A stretch of DNA of 64,000 bases, from contig NW_024881707.1 in assembly GCF_019059575.1 (NCBI RefSeq), positions 186,001-250,000 on the forward strand, written 5' to 3'. Position numbers and translations under genes: made by a program. Source of the DNA: Amphibalanus amphitrite. Its lineage: Eukaryota > Arthropoda > Thecostraca > Balanomorpha > Balanidae. A model generated the notes under the pieces. It saw nothing but the letters and a program-made list of their open reading frames with translations. It did no database searches and was not told where the DNA came from. Within the stretch, counting starts at the first letter, position 1, and the number at the start of each line of letters is the position of its first letter. Of the stretch, positions 23,763 through 34,702 are shown piece by piece.

Positions 23763-26700
23763 ATGGCAGTCATGTGTCCACCAACTCCGCCTTTACCACG
23801 CCCATCAATATATTTAACTGACGTCATCGTTTTCCACTGGTTAAGTCATAGGACAAGCTTGCAGTTTGAATTAGAGGGCACAGGGTCGAATAATGGAGAG
23901 TGAATAATGGAGAATATTTTTTTACGCTGAGTTTGAGCGTAAAAAATGAAAAATCCTGACTTTCAATTCACCTCTACAACAGAGATGTCGAAGAGTCCGG
24001 GCTGTTGCCTATCAAGAAGACGCTCACATCGATAAATTGAACATTACTGACGCTTGAAAACTTTTTGAATTGTTTTATATTTTTCAGTTAGTCAACATTC
24101 TGCATCCTTGTCCAGTTCCACTTTCCAGTTTGTCCAGTTGTCTTCAAATCTACAAATCAATCCGTGTCCAGTCAGAGGTCTCAACTCTGAAACATATGTA
24201 CATACACTGGCCACCGCCCAGTCTGCCGTCGATCCGCGGCCCGCGGTGCTCGCGGCGCCGGGCAGAAGCCGAGGTGAGAGTTGCGACCGGCAACAATTCG
24301 TATTCCGCTGGCAGGCCGGCGCGGTGAGAGCAGGACCTGCACCGGGCCGGCGGCTGTCCCCGGGGCGGGGCAATCAGGTCAGACGGCGGCCCGGTCAGGA
24401 CCATAGGATCCTCTGCACTGTGCACCAGACACCAGACATGGCGGGCTTGTCAGCCATCTGGAGCGTTTCACTTAGCGTGGGTCGTGCAGGATTAGACGTG
24501 ATATGCGTCGGTACCAAGCGTAAGGGACGTATACGTAAAGGACGTAAAGACGTAAGGATGTATATAAGCGAAATTTAAAGATTACCTACATTGGCGAAGG
24601 TTCGAATAAGCGAAAAACAGAAGAAAAAATCGTGACATCGCTATGCTGCTAGGATAATTGTCATACAGATCAGCGATCATTATTGTTCCGAGAAAACATT
24701 TTTCTTCGAATTTGGCGAGCGAATCGACAGCCATTTTCCCTCTTCTTAGGACGGAATAAATAGGTAATTATCGTCAGCCCCAGTCTTCACGTGCGTCCGT
24801 CCTTTGTGTGGCCGATGGTCGAGAGAGGTCGACCCGCATTGCCAATTAACGGACCTAGAGCGATTTCTCGGAGAAAATAATACAGCTGACCGCTCCACAA
24901 TCATCGCGGACGCTTATTAGGCCGGCGGTGATGGAAAGACAGCTTCATTGGCGTATCCGCCTGGCCTGATTCGCATGGCCATTTCTGCGTATAGTTCTGA
25001 CTTTGGGAGAAATGGGCGCCAATATCCGGGAAATTCCGATACGCATACGAAGGGTTAAACCAAAGGTAACAATCCGTCCATTAAAAAAACAAACTCAACC
25101 CTTCGAACTAGAAGTCGCTATTCATAAAACTTTGTCTTTTTCCCATAAAAGAAAGAAAGGTGGTCGGAGCCTAATCCTCAAAATTGCACAGAACGTCAAT
25201 CGCTTCTCTTTATTTGTTCGCCTTTAACTATTGACAAGCGACAAGGGCTGCCGCGACGCATTACCATCGGTGTCAGGTCCAATCCAGTGTCAGACTATCG
25301 TCAGTATCATGACACCGCCAGTGTCATGACAGCGTGCCAGCAGGACGTGATATTGTGCTGAGTCAGTCCGATGCGTGAAAGTCCCTGCGCCAGGGCCTGT
25401 TAGCGGTCATTGTACGGAAATTTCACGAGTCGGCGACCGAACGCGGGAGACGTCGAAACAAGTTCCACTTGGTGCCGGCTCACCGCCCGCGGTCCAGTCC
25501 CCTACATGGACCCGAAACTGAGATTGTTTCTACGGTGAAACTCCCTTTGATCTGGCGATATGTCAACGCACAGCCGTCCCTAGAATTATCAAACGAAAGC
25601 GACGCATATCGTGCGCCGGTTTCATCGATCTGTGGCAGTAATGACGCTAGAGGAAGCTGTTCGGAAGAACCTCGCCGCAACTGGCGACTTGAGAAACGCC
25701 GGAAATCCTGATGGTATTCGAGTGACTGTTCGATTTCTACAGCGCCATGACCTGGCCGGGGAGTCGGGCTGGTGAGCCAGCTGTAAATGCATGCAGAGTT
25801 AGCGGAGATCGACGTGCCGTGTGCACCTCAGCAGCAGAGAAATGGGCCACGGCCTACTTCCTCACGCCCCTCTTCATGGGATATTCAACATTTCAAGCGT
25901 CATCGGTTCGCGCAAGATCAGCAAGCAGCTCAGTGCGTCAGTGATTTTTAAAATGGCATCCGTGTTTTATCAGCACGACATCCCTTGTTAGTTATTCTTG
26001 GATGCATGCTGAAACTTTAAAATTTGAACTAGAAATGGGCATTGAGCATTGGTCTTGTATCTTAGAGACTAGAGCAAGCCTTATCTCTTTGAAAGCACCA
26101 AAGTTCTGCCTGCACCACAGTTTGCAATGCTAAGGAGTAGATACGATTTGCACAAAGGAACTAAAAGAAGACAAAAAATAAGCACTAAGCGCAGTCTTGG
26201 CCAATCCTTTACACTCAGAGGCAAGCCGAAAGTCCAGTCACTTCAACACTGCTAATCGTCGTTATCTCCAAACACCATCATCCCCTACTTAGCACACAGC
26301 TTCACCAAGCACCCATTAGCCACTACGGACATCCTCAGTTGCACCGGACGGCTGCGAAACTCGGGTCAGCGCCCGACGTGCCCTCGGGGCAGGCTGAGGT
26401 CGGCGAGGGTGACGGTGCAGGTTCGCAGCCGGCTCGCAGCAGAGATGTGAGTCTTCTGACCGGGACCAGATGCTGCGCGGATGGGGGTCAGTTGACCAGG
26501 TGGTGCGAGAGCAGCTGACACTCAGTGAAGACGGGTGGTGATAACGACATTATCGAGAGGAAGAGGAAGAGAGATGGCGGGTGAAACGGCGAGACGAAAC
26601 AGAGCGGAGAGAAATGAGAAGCTTGGAACTGGTGCTTGATGTGACTACAAAAATCAGCAAAGCTAGACGTACGATTTTCATTATCCTTGATGTTTAGAAC

Positions 26701-26794
26701 TGTTCTTCCGAGTTCCCCTCCCAAACGCTGGGAGTGGTCCTTGCAAAGTTTTTCGTTCTTTGAGCGGGTTCTAATAGGGAAAGAAATAAAGACG
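23763..26794. other. unassigned stretch
   Basis: No gene recognised. 24480-24570 has repeated GACGTA/GTAAGG words. 25270-25345 has repeated GTGTCATGACA words. No transposon ends or tRNA-like folds noticed. Confidence 0.3.
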
Positions 26795-26870
26795 CATTGT
26801 ATTGTATTGTATTGTACTTATCGTGGCAAGCCGATCCATCCGAAAATGGCTATTACTAGGGTGACCCGCG
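26795..26870 (-). mobile_element. LINE/SINE 3'-end fragment with ATACA tail
   Basis: A run of TTGTA repeats (ATACA-type on the minus strand) is followed by a short segment resembling the 3' ends at 38632-38700 and 41672-41750: CGTGGCAAGCCGATCC and GGCTATTACT recur in related form. Read on the minus strand this is a retroposon 3' end with a microsatellite-like tail. Confidence 0.5.
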
Positions 26871-28229
26871 TGCTCCGCAACGCGAGGATGGGTTATTTGT
26901 TACCAGTGGGTATTGGGTTGGTCTGTGTCAATTTGGTTGGTATCCATTTCGTTCGATTGCTTTTTGACGGCCAAGCATTTTGTAATAAAACAAAAAAGAT
27001 ACATCGCATCGAGGTGCCCGTGTCGTATTATCATGCGTTCTACTTTAGAATGATTCGAAAACTGACGTGAAGTCTTTTGAGGACCATCGATGAATTTCGG
27101 TAAAAATGACTACATAGTGGTTTGAAACATTTGCATTTTTTAGAATATTGTTGCTTGTCATGCAAAAATGTTGGGTGTATCTTGGACAAAATTGAATGCT
27201 CTTTCAAACGGTACCAGTTTCAATTGCGAAACGTATCAGGTTATGCAGCAAAACCCGTGTAATTAATAAAGCGGCACATCATCGACAAAAACCATTTTCT
27301 CCAGCGATTTATACCACCTTGTCGTCGATCAATTAGCTATTCACAATTTTCCCATGAGAGGCGGTACATTTATCTTGTCAACAGGCGTTGTTTCAACTCG
27401 CTCCGTTTAACGGTCACCTAAAAATAAAATTAATTCCAAAATCCCTCAAAAACCGCAATTTTTCAAATAAAAGTGCCCTCTCCGGTGCACGTGGCGCGTG
27501 CTATCCTCTGCATTGTACACCATTCAATAGCCCGTTCAATTCTGTACACGATGCTGTTTTCCCCGTGCCGGTCGGACCCCTGGTCACCAAGATATCGCAC
27601 CTGGACCGGACCCGTGTCGGCCAAAATTAGCCGTTTTCGCCCGATTTCGCACGCCGATTTATACGTGTAAAGTCTATGACGCGAATTTGCACTTTTTGAG
27701 CACGCGCCTCGCGCTCCCTATCAATCCGATCGAGCTGAGACCCCTCAAAGGCACGTCGCGCATCCTTGATCTATAAGTTGTGCAAATTTCATCGGGCTAG
27801 GTGCAACGGTCTGGCCTGTAGTCCACGCAAAGCACCACCAAGTCGGGACCTCGGTAACGGACAGACGCACCCTCCTCAAATAGTAATATAGATTGGCTGC
27901 CGAGTCAGGTGAAACGAATGAGGTGGGCACAACATTACACACAACACACACGCGTCACATTTGCACACATATTCACATTTGCGCCACCGCGCCGCTACAC
28001 ACTGGCCGGGTCGCCGTGTTGCTCACGCAGTAGGAGCTTCCGATACTCTCTCCGAAAGAGCCTGTGACCGAGATTGCGCAGCGCCGGAGAATAAAGCAAC
28101 GCATTTAGAATAGAAAGAAATATAACATCCCTCTGATTTCCCGTCCATCGGACCTTTCAGACACAACCACTTTGCCTCTGATTCTCACATTCTGTTCGGT
28201 CAGCTTTTTGGCTCCGATCCAGGTAACTG
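26871..28229. other. unassigned stretch with a probable retroposon 3' segment
   Basis: Around 27700-27895 the words GTGCAAATTTCATCGGGCT, GGACAGACGCACCC and AATAGTAATATAGAT occur in order. Arthropod retroposon 3' regions, as I remember them, carry a similar order (AAATTTCAT, then ACAGACAGAC, then TATAATAT). That likeness is from memory and is not an alignment. The rest is unassigned. Confidence 0.3.
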
Positions 28230-28447
28230 AGTGGTACCGGTTACCGCCTCTTGTCCAGTTACATCGCCCGGACCACACCCTGTGACCGGACTGAGAGGCT
28301 GCGGACTACTGGACGGCTGGGACTGGACGGCTCGCTTCGCTAGAGATGGAAGTGACTGGAGGGCTGGGACTGGGTTGGGTCTATATAGACTGGGCTGCTT
28401 CCATGGACTGGGCTGGGTCTGGGGTCTGCGGTTTGGAATCTGGAGTC
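28230..28447. repeat. CTGGG/GACTGG-rich simple repeat, left of the mariner
   Basis: Irregular GGGCTGGG, GACTGG and GGGTCTGG words. The same composition resumes right of the mariner element (29808-29960), so the transposon landed inside this repeat. Confidence 0.6.
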
Positions 28448-28449
28448 TA

Positions 28450-29805
28450 ACGGGTGTCTACTAATTAATGAGAAAAAGTTTAAAGGCTTATATCTCGGAT
28501 ATCTTGTAACTTAGATAATCGAAAATTTCGCATGCTTATGCATCCGTCTATTGGTTATCAAATACCTTCAGCGCAGCGCTATGAGCACACCAAGTTTCAC
28601 GTCACGCCGCACGCGCCACCCGACCCCCTTGATCAAACGTCGCGGCACCTCCACGTCAAACGAGACCGATAATTCCCGCCTTCCCGTCTTCAGATGTCGG
28701 TCCAAAGCTACAGTCTTGTCCCCTGGATATATTTCTTTCTTGGCAAAGTCTCACAAGTATTCAATCGGCCACAGCTGCGACACGCAGGGTGGATTATCTT
28801 CTCGATCTTTCATGGGTACGCCGACCCCCTCCAACATTGTGATGGTTTTAATTGCATACTGGACGAAAACTAGGTCAAATCAGAGTGCATAGCCGCCATT
28901 TGGGTAGTATTCGTCTTTTTTTACCTTAGTGCCCTAAAACATAAAAAATCAACGCATTTATTTGCCGTCCCTCGCACTATAGAACATCCACCCAATGATA
29001 ACTCATTTTGGACAATGACTGGCAGCACCTCCCCTTCCGGAGAGACCGTCTGGCCACATCAGTAAGCTGGAAACCGGCAAGGAGACGTGTCCACGGGTTC
29101 CAGTTGTATCACCCTTCACATGAGCATACAAACCGGCAATAGACGACATATCTGTTCCTGGGTAAGTCAAACAGCTCTCGTCACCCATTACAATATCCAT
29201 GCGTTCTCACCAGTTGACAGTGTGCCCCTGATAAGCCGACGCAAACGCTGTTATTCTCTGCGTTTCTGCGCTTTGGTGACCTCAGGTGCCTGTGTGCACC
29301 TCCGGTACTCAATTCCACATTTTCTACAGCAAAAATTACGACATAATAGTGGCAAATATAGTGGCGTCACAACAGCAGGCACATTGACACCCCTCACTTT
29401 GCCCTTCGCACCCCATCGAAGGGGATCTTGTTTCTGTAGCGAAACTCACAGAGTTGCAGCCACTTCAAACCTTTTCCAGCATGCTGAACGTTTCCTCTTA
29501 TCTCAAACATCATAAGTATGCTATTGGCACTTGGCTAAAAACCTTTAACTTGCACTAAGAGAGCCATAAGTGCCATTTCAGTTGTAGAAAGGCATTTTTT
29601 CTTAAAATTGGCGAAGATTGCTTAGAACCGTTGTTTGCTTAACGTTCTCATGGCGACTGACCAGGGTATTTAAAGTTTTCGTTTTGCGTGATTGACATTC
29701 GCAACAGACATGTCTTTCAGCATGTGAGATATGCAGATTATGTATTACCATTAAAGGTTCGTTTTAAATCTCTGAACTTTTTCTCATTAATTAGTAGACA
29801 CCCGT
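28450..29805 (-). mobile_element. full-length Tc1/mariner-type element
   Basis: 1,356 bp with perfect 31-bp terminal inverted repeats (28450-28480 and 29775-29805, outer bases ACGGGTGTCTAC). A TA dinucleotide stands outside each end (28448-28449 and 29806-29807). Size, TA target and inverted repeats are those of Tc1/mariner elements. A decayed transposase lies inside on the minus strand, so this copy cannot move itself. The ends are intact enough to be mobilised in trans, which is inference. Confidence 0.92.
28560..29520 (-). pseudogene. Tc1/mariner transposase, decayed
   Basis: Minus-strand pieces match the family's landmarks in order. The first, about 29210-29390, reads KCGIEYRRCTQAPEVTKAQ and is linker-like. 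Next, about 29200-29100, VMGDESCLTY sits where the catalytic DDESYF-type box belongs. The last, about 28780-28850, reads DNPPCVSQLWPIEY, the family's NPPNVPQARPIEDFW-type box near the C-terminus. The pieces are split over frames with stop codons between them. The box reads GDES, not DDES. The transposase would bind the terminal repeats and cut and paste the element at TA. Confidence 0.8.
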
Positions 29806-29807
29806 TA

Positions 29808-29960
29808 GAGTCTGGATTATTGGGTCTGAGATCTAGGGCCTGGGTCTGGGCTCGGGCTGGGTACGGGTTAGACTGGCTGGAGCTATGCTGGGGATAGGTT
29901 GGGGCTGGTCAGCTGAGACCGGACTGGCCGGCTGTGTCCAAAGCTGAGACTGGCCGGCTG
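29808..29960. repeat. CTGGG-rich simple repeat, right of the mariner
   Basis: Continues the GGGTCTGGG and GGCTGGG words seen at 28230-28447, interrupted by the mariner insertion. Confidence 0.55.
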
Positions 29961-30611
29961 TGACCGCACTCTGGCCGGCGACTGACCGAACACCGGGCGA
30001 ACACTGACCCCCTGTGAGCGGGTGGAAGGGCGTTGGCGCCCGGCGGCGGCAGCCACGTCAACGACCCAGCTCACCGCTGCGGCCGGGCGCACCCGGGCGC
30101 GTTGCTCGGCCTTCTGGTGACCTTGTGCGGCGCGCATCTGACCCCGACTGACCCAGCTGTGTCGGTGGGGTCAGTGACCTGGTGACCTCAGCGCCGAGCG
30201 CGTCACGCAGAGGCCAGCCAGATGCTCCTACATCGGCACACCGCCAGAGGATACATACATTTGCACCGGGCGCGATGCATATGTAGGTACGCGGGTGTGC
30301 GGTCACTGACCGGTCCCTGACATCGGGAACGACACGGGAGGACTGAACAGCTACCGGGACCGACACGGGGAGGACTGAACGGTGAACAGCTACCTTCTCT
30401 GGCTGATTGCTTGCCAGGGAGTTTTCAGCTTGTTTATCAAAGGTAGGGGATATCAAATTGGTTCCTTATCCCTTTTATTCAACGGCACGTCTTTTGTTCA
30501 GTTAGATCAATTCAAGGTAAAGTTGTATGAATATTGGGCAAAAACACGAGAGATACGAAGCGTTGAAGGTGAGCTATGACTAGTTTGAGCATTGTTATGA
30601 ACATTATCGTG
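29961..30611. other. unassigned stretch
   Basis: GC-rich to about 30380, then AT-rich. No gene recognised. Confidence 0.3.
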
Positions 30612-30742
30612 TTAAAAAATGACCTTATGCTCATGATACAATGCAATGAGAGTGAAATAAGGCCAAAAAAGTATATAAATAATATTTTTGGTCTTATTTC
30701 ACTCTAATTTCATTGTATCATGAGCATAAGGTCATTTTTTAA
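30612..30742. mobile_element. near-perfect palindromic fold-back MITE or hairpin
   Basis: 131 bp made of two inverted arms of about 58 bp around a short AT-rich centre (about 30671-30692). The outer bases are TTAAAAAATGACC and GGTCATTTTTTAA. A transcript would fold into a long hairpin. No target duplication is certain. Either a tiny fold-back transposon or a hairpin-RNA locus would look like this; transposon is the default. Confidence 0.7.
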
Positions 30743-33700
30743 ACACCATGAGATACGAAGCCATGGACAATGAACACTTCCTTTTGTTTCACTTGCATAT
30801 CAGCTGCGGATTACATATAGTTTACTTAGGCTGCACTTCAAATGAAAACGAGATATTCATGGCCATTAGTGCAAAACTTTGCACTCCGCGCCTCACATAC
30901 ATCGCATAATCCGGAAATTGGGAATCCCCATTCCTCCTCTCTAAAATCAACCCACCCGGTCATTTTCATATGATCCCTGCAAGCTCTGCAAGTGACCTTC
31001 CCATAAGCCACCGCAGATCCGTCCTACCCACATGCCCGAGCGTTCGGAAGTGGCCGGACAGGTCTGTTCACTTTCCGCCGCGCGGTAGCACACGGCGCAG
31101 AATGAGTAAAAAACTGGCTGACCATCTGCCTTGACCGTGACCCAGGGCCAGGCACGAGCAATGGAGACAGGTTTGCCGGCTGGGAGGAAACTTGTACGGT
31201 AACAAAGCAGACTGCAGACATTGGAGGCGGGGCGGGAGGTGAGCGTGTGACATGACGGATAAATGATAAGGAGGTCGGTTATTTGCGAAAATGCATGCAT
31301 GCTTTGAGTATGATGTCCAAAAACAAGGCATGTGCACTTTTATTATACGAAATAGTGCAGGGACTGTTTTTTATGAACTCGGCACTCGCGTTGCCGGATA
31401 AAGTCGCCTGACTTGAAAGAAAAGTGCTTTAGTTCAATATGAATTGTTGGGGTGCATTTAGTGATTTAAGCGGTTGAACATTGTGTGCATGAAAACTACA
31501 CTAAGTAATCTTTAAAAAGTAAGGCCTCCACAAGCCCTTGTAAAGCCTTTTCTGTGCTTTGCCTGTTAATTTTAATATGAATGGGCGTTTATTTTCAACT
31601 TGATTGCATAATGCATACCTATTTCTAGAATTTTTTATTTTTGAAACGCCGCATGTAGCGAACTTCAAACTGCATGCCAGTATGTTCCGGTCTACAGCAG
31701 TATAATTCAGTGCGCCGGTTGACCGATTACCGTCCGGCCGACGCATCACGTTAGCCGGTGCGGGCCGGGTCACCAGCTCGACCACGTCACAGCGAGTCGC
31801 GTGGGCCGTGGTACCGTTGTCACACGAGACCCGACCTCAGCGCCCCTCCGACCGGCCAGGGACGAGAATCTGAGCCACGTGTCCACCTTCTCTCCTTAAT
31901 ACACCGCCGCAGGCCTACCCAGATCGTCCAGCGGCGCTGGGAAGGTCGTCTCCGACAGATAACTGGACGACACCGGCGTTAGCGGGGCGGCGGGCGGCGC
32001 GTGGGGCATCCCAGGGTGGCGGCAGCGACCCCTGACGGGCGTGACCTCAGGCGGCGCGGCGCGTCAGCTGACTAGCCAGCAGACTGGGTCACTCGGGTGT
32101 GGAATGTGCCGGACAGCTGCGGAGGACGCCAGGACGCCCCCTATCAGCCGTGACCTCAGAGTGGCCCGGCTGACCCCTGTGCCCCAGTGCCCTTCACAGT
32201 GGCGCCGGACGCACAGCGAGCAAAAAAGGACGAGTGGCGTCACTGCGTCTGACACGTTTTGATTCAGCTTTTAGAGTAAATCAAACAGGATTTGGATATT
32301 TAGGATAGTTTGGATGTGTTTTATACGGGCGCATTTAATGGCTTAGCTCAGATTACGACATCACAACTTTTTTACATCATGGACGCCGTGCATGAACAGA
32401 CTGTTACCTTGTCATAGCGTTGCTACCAAGATTGTTTCAAGAATATTAAATCCGATACGTTTTTCTAATGCAGTTAACCTTTTATCACAAATTATTTTGT
32501 AAAGAACAAAATTCAAAATAAAAAGGCAACTTAACCTGAGAAGGCCTAGCCGGTTGACCGGCAATCCTGTTAGTGGCACGACAAAAATAATCCTTTCAGG
32601 TTCAGGGTTCAAATGCCGCTTTGGATATTTTAACTCTCAAAAAATGCCGCCAGAGAGTGGACAGAAGCTGTCTGATCAACAGGATTCATACAGGAATTAA
32701 CCATAGCCGCAGGTTGTTTGGTCTCAATCAAGATTCTTTCGAGGCGGTTTCGTCATGCAAAACGGTACAGTCCAAAACCATCGGCCCGTGCAGTGCACCG
32801 GCTGCTGGCAGTTTTCCACACCGCAAACCCATCATTCGTCGTTCACCTTCCATAATTCTCACCACCCACTACCTACCCAGTACCCACCACCCACTGCCTA
32901 CCCACCACCCACTGACCACCACCCACCGCGAGACGGTGCGGGGCCGTGTAGGGTGGTAGCGCCGCTCGGTATAACCAGACTGGGTTAGTAACGGTCAGAC
33001 GCGCTGGGGACCACGGACAGAGCTCCGAGGCCGAGCCCACGCCGGGCAGCGTTCCGTCAGCTCGAGCTCATTCATCGCCGCGCGGCCCAACGCTGCGTTA
33101 CGGTGACTGACACCGAATGAGCCAGGTGGCCCACTGAGAACGGTTCGTCATCAATCCTTTCAGGCCGGAGACGGGCGAATGGATGTGGGAGATGTCGCTA
33201 AAAGAAAGGTAAATGGCTGTGGTTTCTGAGATTGGTGAGAGTGGGTTAAACCAGCAGGAGAACTGAAGTCCGTCAGGAGGAGCTTGTGATGAGATAATTA
33301 CTAGCAAATAGCAGCAGCTGCGCAGCTGCAGTTATCATCAAACAGCTATGAATTCGAGGAGGATGATAAAAATGAAACTCCTAAAAACTTTAAGATGAAT
33401 ATATGTATAGTACATTCAAATCATACTATTTTCATACACACTTGTCCTGTTAGGTAAGGTACCTATCAGATATTAACGGCAGCTGTCAACATGAGATGAA
33501 ACGACAGCTGTCCGTTTAAGATTCCCCGAGGATTAAAAAAAAAAGATTAAAAATGGATGAAAATGGATCCCAATGGATTAAAAACAGAACGCCATATCAT
33601 TGTAACAATTTTGGATTACAAATAAAAGCTTTGCAATTAGTCCACCGTCATCCAGCGGTTATTCCAAAAGCTATAAATGAAAAACAATGGCCGCAGAATC

Positions 33701-34192
33701 ATAGGTATAAAGAAATTTCCTAAATTTGCCCCCCCCCCCCAAAAAAAAAGATTGTCTTCCCGCTTTGCTAGATTAATAAAACAATATGTGAAAAGTGAAC
33801 ATTTACAACTCCGAATGGGTTCTAAGGTCAGATGCTATTCGACCAATATTAAAAGTCGTCATTGGAAGCCGCAATTACCTACTGGGTTTGGGTTGGCCAT
33901 TTTACAACTTTTGACAATAAAACACAAGGAACCGATCACAAATAAGATTGAACATCAAACCTTCATTTCGTCGAGCCCCCCCCCCCCCCCCCCCGCGCTC
34001 CCACTTCCTGTGACACCTCACGTCTGTGACGTCACACCATTAATCAGCCCGACTCCACAGAGAAACCACGGGCACGGTCCCGGTGACGAGCCCGCCGCTA
34101 AAAACGGGTCACCAGATGTATGTCCAGGGCGGACGCGGTCACAGCATCGGCTGAGCGCGTGCAAAAACGGCCTCCCGCTGCCAGCCGCGCCC
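30743..34192. other. unassigned stretch with homopolymer tracts
   Basis: No gene recognised. Contains a C-then-A tract (33730-33750), a C tract of about 18 (33977-33994) and an ACCCACC-rich patch (32865-32930). 31740-32270 and 33000-33120 are GC-rich. Confidence 0.3.
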
Positions 34193-34297
34193 GCGAGCTG
34201 CGGGATGGGAGCTGCGAGACGATAGCTGTGAGCTGCGAGCTGTGAGCCGCCAGCTGCGAAGCTGCGAGTCGCGAGCTGTGATTCGCTAGCTGCGAGT
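34193..34297. repeat. GAGCTGCGAGCTGTGAGC minisatellite
   Basis: About ten degenerate tandem copies of a 7-10 bp unit such as GAGCTGCGAG or GAGCTGTGAG. Confidence 0.7.
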
Positions 34298-34702
34298 GAC
34301 TGGTCTGAGGGGTAGTGTACGAGAAGATTGGTGGTATACGGAGCGAGAATGCGAAAACGATAAGGGGCTGATCAATGATCAGTGATCATGAACAAGCAGC
34401 CTTCGGCCCTCAGATATGTAGATGCGTGTGCGGCTTCCTTAGGTGTTATAGTGCGTTTGACTGAAAAAATATGTGAAGTCTGTCGCAGCCTTTGCTTTGC
34501 CACCTTACTGCTGGGCGGCCGGAGCCAGGACCGCTCCTAGAGGGGTAGATTCGGAGCTGCATTACATAGATCCGGAAGCAGGGGCGGATCCAGGAATTTT
34601 CGGGAGGGGGGGGGGGCGGCAAGTCGAAATAGGGGCGACCTGGCAATCCGGGGGCGCTCCATACAAAGGGGGCGCCAAACCGTCAAAATCGGGAGCTAAA
34701 AG

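Noticed and set aside
32590-32620. tRNA or SINE B box (GGTTCAAAT)
   Set aside because: No matching A box or cloverleaf stems upstream.
33977-33994. C tract as a telomere-like or end-of-contig signal
   Set aside because: A lone homopolymer; similar tracts occur at many element ends here.
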